A stretch of DNA of 64,000 nt from an uncultured Paracoccaceae bacterium (GCA_947489325.1 CANLDA010000006.1:1-64000), one strand, 5' to 3'; numbered from the stretch's first letter, positions 54,965 through 64,000 are shown. The notes: a model not told the origin generated them from the letters alone. A program made the numbers and translations.

Positions 54965-55330
54965 ATGTCCCGCGTTAAAGGTGGTACCGTAACCCACGCC
55001 CGTCACAAGAAAATCGTCAAAGCCGCAAAAGGCTATTATGGCCGTCGCAAAAATACCTTCAAGGTAGCGTCACAAGCCGTAGACAAGGCGAATCAATATG
55101 CAACCCGCGACCGTAAGAACCGCAAGCGCAATTTCCGCGCGCTGTGGATCCAGCGTATCAACGCTGCTGTGCGCGCACATGATGAAACGCTGACATACAG
55201 CCGCTTCATCAATGGCCTGACATTGGCTGGCATCGAAGTAGACCGTAAGGTTCTTGCCGATCTCGCCATCCATGAGCCCGCCGCATTCACTGCGATCGTG
55301 GAACAAGCCCAAGGCGCTTTGGCTGCTTAA
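54965..55330 (+). CDS. rplT: 50S ribosomal protein L20
   Basis: The 121-aa protein starts [20 protein letters not shown], the L20 pattern, and is of normal length. It binds 23S rRNA and in many bacteria represses its own operon. Its normal neighbour pheS is 5 kb away here. Confidence 0.98.
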   Translation: MSRVKGGTVTHARHKKIVKAAKGYYGRRKNTFKVASQAVDKANQYATRDRKNRKRNFRALWIQRINAAVRAHDETLTYSRFINGLTLAGIEVDRKVLADLAIHEPAAFTAIVEQAQGALAA

Positions 55331-55355
55331 GCCCACGCCCTTGCAAGAATGATAG

Positions 55356-55385
55356 ACGCCCGTTGATCGAAGGATCAGCGGGCGT
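55356..55385 (+). terminator. Terminator after rplT
   Basis: ACGCCCG and CGGGCGT form the outer stem with further pairing inside (GATC near GATC), followed by TTTTCTTTT. Confidence 0.9.
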
Positions 55386-55547
55386 TTTCTTTTAGTAACA
55401 GCAATTTTGGGAGTTCAAAAGGTGGCAGCTAAGCCTAGATGGCAAGTTGATTGGGTGTCTGACCATAGGTCAATGCAGTAAATTGCGGCTTCGAGTCCAA
55501 AGCGATTGCCGTAGCTCGAACGCCGTTCTTCCTGTCCAGTTTCAAAA

Positions 55548-55880
55548 TCAGGTCAGTGGCACATGCTCGGTCGTGATATAGTTCTCGTCTGAGTACTGGA
55601 TGCCCAACGACAAAAAACATCTTTGATGCAGATGTTGGCCCATTTTGGCTTCCAGATCGCGCAACAATGCCTTGGTAAAGGCAGAATTCCGGTGAGTCTT
55701 GGAAAGCATCGAGACGTTCAATAGGCAATGGCTATGGTGGAAGTTGTCCGTAGGATAGGCGCGGCCTTTGCATTCACCCGAACCTGCATCGTGAGAGAGA
55801 ATGACTCGTTCCACGTCGCGCAACAACGCTTCGGTATCCAGGTTCAGATCGCTTGAAAACTTCAATTCTGCATGCGGCAT
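55548..55880 (-). CDS. CHMI-like tautomerase-superfamily protein
   Basis: A 110-aa protein beginning Met-Pro (MPHAELKFSSDLNLD), as Pro-1 tautomerases do, and including HHSHCLLNVSMLSKTH. It resembles 5-carboxymethyl-2-hydroxymuconate isomerases but has several differences from the protein at 51739, so the two are distant paralogues. I chose 55880; the open frame to 55976 has a poor composition. Confidence 0.7.
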   Translation of the reverse strand: MPHAELKFSSDLNLDTEALLRDVERVILSHDAGSGECKGRAYPTDNFHHSHCLLNVSMLSKTHRNSAFTKALLRDLEAKMGQHLHQRCFLSLGIQYSDENYITTEHVPLT

Positions 55881-56141
55881 GTCACTTGCCCTCCTATATC
55901 GGGGATTGATCCGGTCTCTGAGCGGTCGTTTAACGAAACAAGAGCTGCTCTTTGCCATGCGGTTGATGGATTTCAAAGTGAGTTTTACGATCGGGTGGAC
56001 AAAACCGAGGTTGACGGGTTTTCCTGAAGGGTCATCATTCAGAAAATAGGTCTATTCATGAGACGCTAGCTGCGTGACATGTATGGGTCGTTTCCAATAT
56101 TTCTGATCAGGCCTATATCAAACGAGTAGAGCGCGCCGCTC

Positions 56142-57173
56142 TCACGTGTTTGCCTGCAAAGCATCAATCAACCCCTGCATGTCTTCGGGTAAATCTGCCG
56201 AAAAGCGCATATTTTCTTTGGTTACAGGATGCTCAAACCCCAAGATCGCGGCATGAAGCGCCTGACGGCCAAAACCTTTGACTGCAGCTTGTGCCACTGG
56301 GCCAACCGCCTTTTCCGCCAATTTGCGGCGACCACCATAAACCGGATCACCAATCAAGCCATGCCCGGCATGGGTCATGTGCACACGAATTTGATGGGTG
56401 CGCCCAGTTTCAAGCCAGCACTCCATGAGGGCAACTACAGGCGTTTTACCAAAGGATTGCACGATGCGCGCGCGGGTGACGGCGTGACGGCCCTGATCAA
56501 AGAACACTGCCTGACGTTGGCGGTCGGTCCTATGACGTGCCAAATTGGTCTGCACACGCATAATGTTTCCCGGCTCAAAGCTGACACCACGCACGCCTCG
56601 CAGACGCGGATCATTGCCATCAGGCACCCCGTAAACCACCGCGCGGTAATATCGCTCTACTGTGTGTTTTTCAAACTGCGCCGCCAGCCCATGATGCGCG
56701 CGATCCGTTTTGGCGATGACAAGCAAACCCGAGGTTTCCTTATCAATGCGATGCACGATACCGGGGCGTTTTGATCCCCCCACACCAGACAAGGCATCGC
56801 CACAGTGATGCAGCAACGCATTCACCACAGTCCCCGACGGCGTTCCTGGGGCTGGATGCACCACCATTCCGGCGGGCTTGTTGATGACAATCAAATCGTC
56901 ATCTTCAAAGATCACGTCCAGCGGAATATCTTCGGGCGCGATATGGCTTTCATCTGCCACGGGCACCTCGACGATCACCTCGGCGCCCTCCGCGACCTTG
57001 GCTTTAGGATCGCGGGCAATCACGCCATTGACCTGAATACAACCCTGCTCCATCAGTTTTGCCAAACGAGAGCGTGACAGCGACGCTTCTGCTGGCACAT
57101 CGCGCGCCAAAGCCTTATCAAGGCGGGATGGCGGATTATCCGCGATTTGAAACATAACAGTGGTCGTAGCCAT
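56142..57173 (-). CDS. rluD: RluA-family 23S rRNA pseudouridine synthase
   Basis: The 343-aa protein has an S4 domain (SRLAKLMEQGCIQVNG) and the RluA catalytic domain with PGIVHRIDKETSGLL, whose aspartate is catalytic, and LETGRTHQIRVH. It modifies uridines in 23S rRNA helix 69. Its ATG at 57173 overlaps the divergent DUF6476 ATG at 57172 by two bases; GGAG lies 8 nt upstream of it, inside the other gene. An ATG at 57155 is an alternative. Confidence 0.9.
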   Translation of the reverse strand: MATTTVMFQIADNPPSRLDKALARDVPAEASLSRSRLAKLMEQGCIQVNGVIARDPKAKVAEGAEVIVEVPVADESHIAPEDIPLDVIFEDDDLIVINKPAGMVVHPAPGTPSGTVVNALLHHCGDALSGVGGSKRPGIVHRIDKETSGLLVIAKTDRAHHGLAAQFEKHTVERYYRAVVYGVPDGNDPRLRGVRGVSFEPGNIMRVQTNLARHRTDRQRQAVFFDQGRHAVTRARIVQSFGKTPVVALMECWLETGRTHQIRVHMTHAGHGLIGDPVYGGRRKLAEKAVGPVAQAAVKGFGRQALHAAILGFEHPVTKENMRFSADLPEDMQGLIDALQANT

Positions 57174-57465
57174 GGATGACACTCCGCAGCCGGAAGAGCC
57201 GGCAAACCTTCGGTTTTTGCGACAGCTCGTAACCGTGCTGACCGCAGTGATGATTGGCGGCCTTCTATTGGTCGTGGGCCTGATTGTCACGCGCTTCTAT
57301 GGGCAAGGACCAGATATGCCCGCATCCATCACCCTGCCCAACGGATCAGAGGCCACTGCCTTTACCCGTGGCGAAGGCTGGTATGCTGTGGTGACAGGCC
57401 ATCAGAGCATTCTGATTTTTGACGATGTGACCGGGCAACTTAAGCAAACCATCGAAATCAAATAA
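57172..57465 (+). CDS. DUF6476-family membrane protein
   Basis: The 97-aa protein has one N-terminal TM segment (VTVLTAVMIGGLLLVVGLIV) and a small exported domain ending TGQLKQTIEIK. It fits the short DUF6476 type of Rhodobacteraceae; the function is unknown. It is divergent from rluD with overlapping start codons. An in-frame GTG/ATG at 57160 adds four residues. Confidence 0.75.
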   Translation: MDDTPQPEEPANLRFLRQLVTVLTAVMIGGLLLVVGLIVTRFYGQGPDMPASITLPNGSEATAFTRGEGWYAVVTGHQSILIFDDVTGQLKQTIEIK

Positions 57466-57764
57466 GTCCACCGCGAGCAGGGGGCGACTGTCCGGATTGA
57501 GCCCACTATGGCTGATGCTGCAAGTTGCGGTAAGGTCCGTTATTTGCGAAAGAGCCGAAAACCTTCAACAACTGCTTAGGTTTGGAGCAACTCTTGCGCG
57601 ACATCCAGCCACGCAACGAAGCGTGAACATCGTCTAAAGGGCGTTATGTTGTTCGGGTATAGGTTGAGTTGGGAGGAATGTCCGATGGCGGTTTAAACCC
57701 AAAGTAGACAAATAGTTTGGAAGGAGATATTTGGTACAGTTCCTCTCAAGAAGAAGGCTATTTG

Positions 57765-58079
57765 GTGATTTTTTACTCATTCTTTGGTGCATTGATAATG
57801 ACAACCACAGCGTATCTTCAATACGATGCTACGTGGTGGAAGGGTCTAATAAGTGCTGCAACGTTGTTTCTGATCTGCCTGATATCAATTTCTTTCCATA
57901 CAGATGAAAATTCGCCTGCTTTAGGAATTTCGGTGGCGCTTCTCTTTGGGTCGGTACTTATCGGCACAAGCTCAATATTGACCCTGCTGTTGAGAATGCG
58001 CCTCGCGGCCCAAAAAACTGTTTTCCTCGTATTCGTATTCGGGTGGCTAATATGTGCCGTGGTGCCGTTTTTGGTCTAA
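57765..58079 (+). CDS. Hypothetical small membrane protein
   Basis: A hydrophobic ORF with about four TM segments (FFGALIMTTTAYLQYDATWW to LVFVFGWLICAVVPFLV). I chose a GTG at 57765 behind GAAGG, giving 104 aa; a TTG at 57717 gives 120 aa. The 300 nt before it (57466-57764) hold nothing recognisable. No family is known to me. Confidence 0.5.
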   Translation: MIFYSFFGALIMTTTAYLQYDATWWKGLISAATLFLICLISISFHTDENSPALGISVALLFGSVLIGTSSILTLLLRMRLAAQKTVFLVFVFGWLICAVVPFLV

Positions 58080-58343
58080 TAAGTATGTAATAAATCATGG
58101 CTGAAACGAATTATCATCTTGCCCGCACACCTGACCTTTAACACCTCCTGCTCGACAAACGTTTCAATCGGCCAAAACCTGATAAGGGCTGATATGATGC
58201 CTTCCACAAACGACCGTGTGTTGAGCGCTTCAAATCGCAAGCAGACTTTGGGTCGAATACGGCAATGGTCGCTTTGTCCGCGTTGTGACGTTGAGGTGTA
58301 TTGTCACAACGGCCTGCGTTGATTGCCGACCTCCCTGAGTTGT
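58080..58343. other. Intergenic region downstream of nnrS
   Basis: No convincing gene. TTGTGAC and GTCACAA form an inverted repeat with a 13-nt spacer at about 58282-58310, and CCCTGA / TCAGGG form a small hairpin at the nnrS stop. Confidence 0.4.
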
Positions 58344-59486
58344 TCAGGGGGCGCGCTTGGGGGATAGCATGACCGGGGTAAAGCGCAGGGCAAATAGGGC
58401 AAACGCCGTGATCCACAACACCCCGGACAGCTGCAAAAGGTAGTCTGGCATGTTGTCCACGGCGGCAAGAACGCGGGTGAGGGCGGACAGGATTATTGCG
58501 CCGAGAAACAGCCACTCCATAGCGCCGGACGTCAGCGCCCGTCCGCTGTGCCCCAATGCCGCGCGGGTCATCACCGTCAGGGTCATGATGCCAATGGCCC
58601 CTGCGGTCCATGCATGAACTGGGGCGGCGATGGGCAGGGTGTCCATCCATACGAGCAGGTGTAATAGAAAACCCAAAGGGATGAAGGCATAGGCGATATG
58701 GAGGGTGAACAATAATGGTTCGGTTCGCGTGGCCATTCCGCGCCAACGACACAGGCGGATAGTGTTCGCGAGAGCGGCAAGAGCGCTGATGACTTGGCTA
58801 AGCACGTGATTTGGCAGGGCAATCAAAAGGATCAATGCGGCGGCGCTGAGACCCAACGTCAGGGCGTCAAAGCGGCCAAATTCGCTTGGCAACTGGGTAT
58901 GTCCACGTGCTTTCAGCCAATTGCGGGTAAAGGCCGGAATGATCCGCCCGCCAATCAGGCATATCAGCAGGATCAAAATGGACATGCCAATGCGTGATCC
59001 GATGCCGTCCGCGCCGATTTCTGCCGTGATCAGGTCATACTGAAATAGGCCATTGGACAAGGTAAACAGGCCGCAAATTGCGATAACGGGGAGGTTGCGC
59101 TTGTTTCCGGCTGCCAGAACTTCTCGGAGGGCAAGGGCGGTGAACATCACGGGAAAGGCAACGACGATTGCCGCGCGCAAAAGCGGTGCCATGTCCGCAA
59201 AGAACACCAAACGCCCGGCGATCCACAAGGCAAACAGCAGCATCAAAGGCACGCCCGCAATCGGCGCCCGATTGGTCCAGTTTGGGATAGCGGTCAGTAG
59301 GAAGCCGCAAAGAACAGCCGCGCCATACCCAAACAGCAGTTCGTGGACATGCCAATCAATCAGGTCAATTTGCGGGGTGGGTGTGGTCCATCCTACCAAT
59401 ACCCCTATCCAAAGTATCATTGAAAGTGCTGCCCAGAGGGCCGCACCAAGAAACATCGGACGAAAACCGGAGCTGAAGAATATCAT
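58344..59486 (-). CDS. nnrS: NnrS-family membrane protein
   Basis: The 380-aa protein has about twelve TM helices and NnrS motifs: SSGFRPMFLGAALWAALSM at the N-terminus, WHVHELLFGYGAAVLCGFLL with histidines, and PAFTRNWLKARG. NnrS proteins are haem-copper membrane proteins linked with nitric oxide stress. No denitrification genes are in the window. It is 31 nt downstream of the YrbL-like gene and may share its transcript. Confidence 0.9.
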   Translation of the reverse strand: MIFFSSGFRPMFLGAALWAALSMILWIGVLVGWTTPTPQIDLIDWHVHELLFGYGAAVLCGFLLTAIPNWTNRAPIAGVPLMLLFALWIAGRLVFFADMAPLLRAAIVVAFPVMFTALALREVLAAGNKRNLPVIAICGLFTLSNGLFQYDLITAEIGADGIGSRIGMSILILLICLIGGRIIPAFTRNWLKARGHTQLPSEFGRFDALTLGLSAAALILLIALPNHVLSQVISALAALANTIRLCRWRGMATRTEPLLFTLHIAYAFIPLGFLLHLLVWMDTLPIAAPVHAWTAGAIGIMTLTVMTRAALGHSGRALTSGAMEWLFLGAIILSALTRVLAAVDNMPDYLLQLSGVLWITAFALFALRFTPVMLSPKRAP

Positions 59487-59517
59487 GTGTCAGTACTGCA
59501 ATTCCTGACAAAAAGAT

Positions 59518-60177
59518 TCAATCGGCCGGATTGTCGCGGCCAAACCGCGCGTCTTGGACTTGGTCAAAATAGGTTAATACTCGTCTCAGGTATTTGTGGT
59601 GACTGCGATCAAAGGCGTATTGGCTGAACCGCTTAATGGGAATCCATGCGCGCCCGCCAAGGCCATCGATTAACACCAGATGGGTCATATCGGGGCCCGT
59701 AACGACAATGTTGTGAGAGGAGATGTCTGAATAGGTGACAACATATTTACGCATTTCATTCATGAGGTTAACAAAATCCTCCCGTAATGAATTCAGATGC
59801 GCCAAGGTAAGGTCCTCTGATTGCAAAACATCTTTGAGGGTGGGCGCCATCTCTCCAGTTGGCGCCATCAATTTTTCGACAACAAAACCCATACCCAAAT
59901 CTGTGTGGCAGATGCCAGAATAATAGGGCAGGCGACTAAAATAGCCCTCCGCACGGTGCAGCACTGCAAGATACTCGGTAAACTCGCGTTGCCAACTTCT
60001 GTATATGCCATGCCGCCATGTTTCATATCGTCGTGACAGACGTGGGTTTTTAAATGTTGGCTTGAGTATCTTTATCAAAAGGTTGGAAAATTCGGGGTGT
60101 TGGAAAACCACTTGCCGTCCACCTTCCGCAATTGGGGAGTGGTCTGCCAATTGAATGTCATACGGATATGCGTTCAT
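59518..60177 (-). CDS. YrbL-like kinase-fold protein
   Basis: A 219-aa protein of the PhoP-regulated YrbL family: PIAEGGRQVVFQHPEFSNLL with LLIKIL in the ATP-lysine position, QREFTEYLAVL, and VTYSDISSHNIVV followed by LVLIDGLGG, which resemble a kinase catalytic loop and DxG. It is probably a small-molecule or protein kinase; the substrate is unknown. The ATG at 60177 is favoured; the frame to 60246 is hydrophobic and unlikely. Confidence 0.78.
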   Translation of the reverse strand: MNAYPYDIQLADHSPIAEGGRQVVFQHPEFSNLLIKILKPTFKNPRLSRRYETWRHGIYRSWQREFTEYLAVLHRAEGYFSRLPYYSGICHTDLGMGFVVEKLMAPTGEMAPTLKDVLQSEDLTLAHLNSLREDFVNLMNEMRKYVVTYSDISSHNIVVTGPDMTHLVLIDGLGGRAWIPIKRFSQYAFDRSHHKYLRRVLTYFDQVQDARFGRDNPAD

Positions 60178-60359
60178 CTGCTGCCTCAGGGTGTCTTGGA
60201 AGATTATTATAGGTTTAATGACCCAAAATGGGAACCATTTGCCCAATCACAAGCCTGCTGAGCAGTGGCTTACATGGTGCAAGTTGCAACAAGGTATCAT
60301 CGCGGGTTGCGCTTGGCGCCAGTTGACAGTAGCAGAAAGCAACGGATTTGGAGGTCGCC

Positions 60360-61433
60360 ATGGATGATCTGAGAGACAAGTATATCAACCTGATCGTAGG
60401 CGCAGGCGACGAGGCCGCGCTTGAGAATCTGCGTGTGCAGGCTGTTGGCAAAAAAGGCGAAATCAGTCTGAAAATGCGCGAATTGGGCAAGATGAGCCCA
60501 GAAGAGCGCCAGGTGGCTGGCCCCGCGTTGAACGCGCTGAAGGATGAGATCAACAGTGCGCTGTCAGCGAAAAAGGCGGCTTTGTCTGATGCTGCCCTTG
60601 AGGAACGTCTGCGGGGCGAATGGCTGGATGTGACCTTGCCTGCGCGGGGGCGTCGTCAGGGTACCATTCACCCGATTTCACAAGTGACCGAAGAAGTGTC
60701 AGCGATTTTCGCGGATATGGGGTTTGCCGTGGCCGAAGGTCCGCAAATCGAAACTGATTGGTTCAATTTTGACGCGCTGAACATTCCCGGCCACCACCCG
60801 GCCCGTGCCGAGATGGACACGTTTTATACCCATCGCGCCGAAGGGGATGATCGCCCACCGCACGTCTTGCGCACGCATACATCGCCGGTGCAAATCCGCG
60901 CCATGCAGAACCAAGGCGCGCCCATTCGGGTGATTGCACCGGGTCGTGTGTATCGTGCGGATTATGATCAGACCCACACGCCGATGTTTCATCAGGTCGA
61001 AGGCCTTGCCATCGACAAAGACATTTCCATGGCCAATCTGAAATGGGTCTTGGAAGAATTCGTCAAATCCTTCTTTGAGGTAGATGATGTGGAGCTGCGG
61101 TTCCGGGCGTCACATTTTCCGTTTACGGAACCCTCTGCCGAGGTGGATATCCGCTGTAGCTGGGAAGGTGGCCAGCTGAAGGTTGGTGAAGGGGATGACT
61201 GGCTGGAAATTCTGGGATCTGGCATGGTGCATCCCAAGGTTTTGCAAGCGGGCAACATTGATCCCAACGAATGGCAGGGTTTTGCCTTTGGTTTGGGTAT
61301 CGACCGAATTGCTATGTTGAAATACGGCATCCCTGATCTGCGCGCATTCTTTGACAGCGACCTGCGCTGGCTGCGCCATTATGGGTTTGCAAGTCTAGAT
61401 CAACCGACACTGCATGGTGGTTTGTCGCGTTGA
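60360..61433 (+). CDS. pheS: Phenylalanyl-tRNA synthetase alpha subunit
   Basis: The 357-aa protein has the PheS pattern: [61 protein letters not shown] and [15 protein letters not shown]. It forms the catalytic subunit with PheT. GGAGG precedes the ATG at 60360. pheT is not directly downstream; a terminator and an esterase gene follow. Confidence 0.97.
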   Translation: MDDLRDKYINLIVGAGDEAALENLRVQAVGKKGEISLKMRELGKMSPEERQVAGPALNALKDEINSALSAKKAALSDAALEERLRGEWLDVTLPARGRRQGTIHPISQVTEEVSAIFADMGFAVAEGPQIETDWFNFDALNIPGHHPARAEMDTFYTHRAEGDDRPPHVLRTHTSPVQIRAMQNQGAPIRVIAPGRVYRADYDQTHTPMFHQVEGLAIDKDISMANLKWVLEEFVKSFFEVDDVELRFRASHFPFTEPSAEVDIRCSWEGGQLKVGEGDDWLEILGSGMVHPKVLQAGNIDPNEWQGFAFGLGIDRIAMLKYGIPDLRAFFDSDLRWLRHYGFASLDQPTLHGGLSR

Positions 61434-61474
61434 GGTTAGATACCAAAAAACTTTTCCATTTTATGGTATATCTA

Positions 61475-61504
61475 GAGGCTTCGGATATTTCCGGAGCCTC
61501 TTTT
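61475..61504 (+). terminator. Terminator after pheS
   Basis: GAGGCTTCGG and CCGGAGCCTC pair with one T-G mismatch around a 6-nt loop and are followed by TTTT. Confidence 0.85.
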
Positions 61505-61596
61505 GATACGCGGAAGAATAAATTGCGCGACCTGTCCCCATTGATCCCACAGAGATGTGACATGACATTACAAAACTGATCGGCCATGTCTGGGCT

Positions 61597-62415
61597 ATGA
61601 TACGTTTTGTTTTATTTGCGCTTTTCCTTGCTATCACACAGGCCGCCACGTCTGCTGTTGCCGTGGGGGTATCTGACCGTGAGTGTCATGCCGATGTGGC
61701 GTGTCAGTTGGGGGATCGATCCTATCACGTAAAGGAGCCCGACGGGTGGGATGGTGAAACGCCTTTGCCTGTTTTATTGCATTTCCATGGATGGGCGCGG
61801 CAAGGGGATTTGATTGTCAAACACGGGCGTATTTCCGGGGCTACGCGGCGGCGTGGGGTATTGTTGTTGGCCCCCAATGGTGCGCATAAGACATGGGATT
61901 TCTGGACAAGCGACACCGATGACGTCGCCTTTGCGGCTGATGTGATCGAGGATGCGGCGAAACGGTATCCGATTGATCGCAGCCGCATTTATGTGTCGGG
62001 ATATTCCTTTGGATCAGCGATGGCGTGGCGCTATGTCTGTGAAAACGGCAATGGAGTGGCGGCACTATTTGCGGTTTCTGGCACTCTTTCGCAAAACGAG
62101 GATTGTCCACAGGCTCCGCGTGAAGTGCGCCATGTGCACGGCACCAGCGATACAGTAATGGATTTTCCCTTTGGCCCACGGGGCGACACTACATTTCCAG
62201 TGGCGCTGTGGCGTCAGCGCATGGGATGTGAGCAGGAAACAGGAAAACGCATCTGGAGCATCACAGAACACGACGAATTTGAACGCACGATTTGGGATGG
62301 TTGTGAAGGCGGGCGCGTGGTTCTAGATGTGCATGAACGCGGCCATTTCATTCCACGTGGATGGATCGCCCGGCAATTGGACGAAGTGCTGAAACGGACG
62401 CCAAGTTATCCGTAG
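61597..62415 (+). CDS. PHB-depolymerase-like secreted esterase (LpqC type)
   Basis: The 272-aa protein has a signal peptide (FVLFALFLAITQAATSAVA) and an alpha/beta-hydrolase core: LLHFHGWARQGDLIV, VSGYSFGSAMAWRYVC with the nucleophile serine in G-Y-S-F-G, and HGTSDTVMDFPFG and ERGHFIPRGW with the other triad residues. It probably hydrolyses a polyester or feruloyl-type ester outside the cytoplasm. The cupin gene follows after 15 nt. Confidence 0.85.
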   Translation: MIRFVLFALFLAITQAATSAVAVGVSDRECHADVACQLGDRSYHVKEPDGWDGETPLPVLLHFHGWARQGDLIVKHGRISGATRRRGVLLLAPNGAHKTWDFWTSDTDDVAFAADVIEDAAKRYPIDRSRIYVSGYSFGSAMAWRYVCENGNGVAALFAVSGTLSQNEDCPQAPREVRHVHGTSDTVMDFPFGPRGDTTFPVALWRQRMGCEQETGKRIWSITEHDEFERTIWDGCEGGRVVLDVHERGHFIPRGWIARQLDEVLKRTPSYP

Positions 62416-62430
62416 AAATTGGAGCAAAGT

Positions 62431-62853
62431 ATGAAACCAGCTGTTTCTACATTGGGATTGGGCGCAATGATCGCAGCCCTTTCGGGCACTGTGTCTTTCG
62501 CAAAGGACACCTATCCGCCTGTGGATGTTCTGTTGAATTCCACCACCACAATTCTTGGGCAAGAGTTCTCTTATCCCGAAGGGATTGCCAAAATGACAGG
62601 TGCAATCGTGACATTGCAACCGGGTAAGGAAACCGGATGGCATCGACACAATGCGCCGCTTTTTGGCTATCTTCTTGAGGGAGAGCTGAGCGTGGATTAT
62701 GGCAATGAAGGTACGCGTCATTATGTTGCTGGTGATGCTTTGATCGAAGCCTTTGAAACCCTACATAACGGATACAATTCAGGTTCGGAGGCTGTTCGTA
62801 TTCTGGTGGTGTTTGCGGGCGCAGAAGGCACTACGAACACGGTGAGCGAATAA
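62431..62853 (+). CDS. Secreted cupin-domain protein
   Basis: The 140-aa protein has a signal peptide (STLGLGAMIAALSGTVSFA) and a cupin barrel: TGWHRHNAPLFGYLLEGELS with metal-binding His, and DALIEAFETLHNG. It may bind a metal or small ligand in the periplasm. The ATG at 62431 has GGAG upstream. It probably shares a transcript with the esterase. Confidence 0.85.
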   Translation: MKPAVSTLGLGAMIAALSGTVSFAKDTYPPVDVLLNSTTTILGQEFSYPEGIAKMTGAIVTLQPGKETGWHRHNAPLFGYLLEGELSVDYGNEGTRHYVAGDALIEAFETLHNGYNSGSEAVRILVVFAGAEGTTNTVSE

Positions 62854-62954
62854 CCTCCTGAAACCTCCGGAGCTCCTGTTTGACCGATGGGATCAAATCT
62901 CTTGACTTGCTTTGAGTTCCCGTCGACCGTGCGTGGAACAAACGGGAGGAAAAG

Positions 62955-63884
62955 ATGAGCGATCAAGCAAGCGGGTTTTCCCTGCGGGTCCGTAATGAAA
63001 CTGGCGGCACTGCGGCGTTGAACCAATGGGGTGCTGATAGCGACTACGGCACATTGCGCTCGGTTTTGTTGGGACCGATTGAAAACTATCAATGGCTGAA
63101 AACCAGCAGCTTGTCGAAGAAATCCATCCGTCGTGGTGTGCCGTTTGATTCCAAGGTTGCGCAGGCGCAGCATGCGGAAATGGTGGATGCATATCGGTCG
63201 GCTGGGGTCGAAGTGAGTTTTCACAAGCCGGATCCGCATTTGCCTTATCAGGTCTATGCGCGCGACAGTTCGGTGATGACGCCTTATGGCGCGATCATTA
63301 CCCATATGTCCCAACCCTGGCGTCGCGGTGAAAATTTCCGCGCAATTGAAACCTATCATGATCTAGGTATTCCGATTTACGATTATGTGACCGCAGGCAC
63401 CTTTGAGGGCGGCGATTTCAATGTGATTGAACCGGGCTGTGTGCTGATCGGTTGGGAAGGCCCGGAAGGGCGATCTTCGGAAGAGGGCGCCAAGCAGATC
63501 GCCGGCTGGATGGAGGCCGAGGGCTGGGAAGTCATGTTGATGGACATTGATCCCTATTATGTCCACATCGACCTGATGGTGGTGATGCTGGCACCAAAGC
63601 TGGCGGCGGTTTGTATTGAATGTACGGACCCCAAGATTGTTGAATGGATGCGTGCCAAAAAGATCGACATCATCGAAGTGCCGTTTGTAGAGACAATGGC
63701 GTTGGGATGTAATGTGGTGGCATTGGGCGAGGATCGTATTCTTCTGCCGGCGGCATCAAAGACACTCAAAGCGGCGCTTAAGGCGCGAGGATTTACAATT
63801 TATGACCCTGAGCTGGACATGATCACCCAAGGCGGTGGGGGTGTGCATTGCATGTGCCAAAGCCTGATCCGCGATCCGGGGTAA
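62955..63884 (+). CDS. Dimethylargininase/arginine deiminase-family protein
   Basis: The 309-aa protein has the five-bladed amidinotransferase-fold pattern: YARDSSVMTPYGAI, GTFEGGDFNVI with the acidic residue, YYVHIDLMVVML with the catalytic histidine and QGGGGVHCMCQSLIRD with the nucleophile cysteine. It would hydrolyse methylated arginine or a guanidine compound. AGGAGG precedes the ATG. A hairpin follows. Confidence 0.85.
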   Translation: MSDQASGFSLRVRNETGGTAALNQWGADSDYGTLRSVLLGPIENYQWLKTSSLSKKSIRRGVPFDSKVAQAQHAEMVDAYRSAGVEVSFHKPDPHLPYQVYARDSSVMTPYGAIITHMSQPWRRGENFRAIETYHDLGIPIYDYVTAGTFEGGDFNVIEPGCVLIGWEGPEGRSSEEGAKQIAGWMEAEGWEVMLMDIDPYYVHIDLMVVMLAPKLAAVCIECTDPKIVEWMRAKKIDIIEVPFVETMALGCNVVALGEDRILLPAASKTLKAALKARGFTIYDPELDMITQGGGGVHCMCQSLIRDPG

Positions 63885-63909
63885 TACGACAAAGTGTTTG
63901 GATGTCAGG

Positions 63910-63940
63910 CAAGGGCAGGGCGCATGGCGTCCTGCCCTTG
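63910..63940 (+). terminator. Hairpin after dimethylargininase-family gene
   Basis: CAAGGGCAGG and CCTGCCCTTG form a perfect 10-bp stem with an 11-nt loop, 25 nt after the stop. There is no T-run. Confidence 0.65.
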
Positions 63941-64000
63941 TGCGTTCCAGTGCGGTATTTTCCCCTTATGATCCATTTGGTTGTCTCTATCCTGAGGTTA

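Noticed and set aside
63968-64000. Start of a further gene at the right edge
   Set aside because: Only eleven codons from an ATG at 63968 are visible, without a clear ribosome-binding site.

Overview
The window looks like chromosomal DNA of a marine alphaproteobacterium of the Roseobacter group (Rhodobacteraceae). This rests on gene content: a DMSP/methanethiol-type sulfur operon, L-malyl-CoA lyase, a TIGR02300 (FYDLN acid) protein, DgcN/DgcA D-glutamate genes, DUF6476 and OmpW. It also rests on a short dispersed intergenic sequence (two copies here) that I associate with this group. There is no rRNA, no CRISPR array and one tRNA.

1-23.3 kb is a surface-polysaccharide locus. It holds several GT4 glycosyltransferases, a GT2, a WecG/TagA-type transferase, an O-antigen ligase/polymerase-like membrane protein and a GT39-like membrane transferase. 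Modifying genes include an acyltransferase-SGNH protein, a hexapeptide acyltransferase, a GMC oxidoreductase and an SDR. Nucleotide-sugar-type Gfo/Idh oxidoreductases and epimerases occur both as two adjacent genes and as one fused gene. A BY-kinase-like ATPase, a sialidase-like BNR protein, small membrane proteins and an APH-fold kinase-like protein complete the locus. Many starts overlap the preceding stop by 1-14 nt, so long co-transcribed units are likely.

23.3-32.7 kb carries the most interesting metabolism. A tight minus-strand operon encodes a cytoplasmic SBP56/MtoX-type methanethiol oxidase, a 2Fe-2S ferredoxin, a CoA-binding protein, a rhodanese and an ETHE1-like persulfide dioxygenase. 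It continues with a crotonase lacking both catalytic glutamates, a DmdB-like acyl-CoA ligase and a DmdA-like THF-dependent demethylase. After a degenerate 360-bp scar comes an Ldh-family dehydrogenase. A divergent IclR regulator shares the promoter region, which contains a clear inverted repeat. The genes could take a methylated sulfur compound (DMSP or similar) through thiol release to sulfide/persulfide oxidation in one transcript.

33.2-38.9 kb is a small integrated island at the 3' end of tRNA-Ala(GGC). It has a tyrosine integrase, a serine resolvase with a three-copy inverted site, 12-bp-phased repeats and one large cargo gene: a coiled-coil, two-TM membrane protein of unknown function. 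The distal junction repeats 130 bp of the proximal one, including the first ten integrase codons. This points to tandem integration and loss of a second, related element.

39-64 kb is mostly core genome: YgjP-like peptidase, GntR, accA, LysE, OmpW (with an FNR-type box), mcl, an OYE reductase, an MFS transporter, a D-glutamate operon (dgcN-dgcA-dat) with a perfect 24-bp palindrome ahead of it, pyk, rpmI-rplT, rluD, nnrS, pheS, and a dimethylargininase-family gene. Starts given here were chosen from ribosome-binding sites, overlaps and family alignments recalled from memory; no database search was possible.
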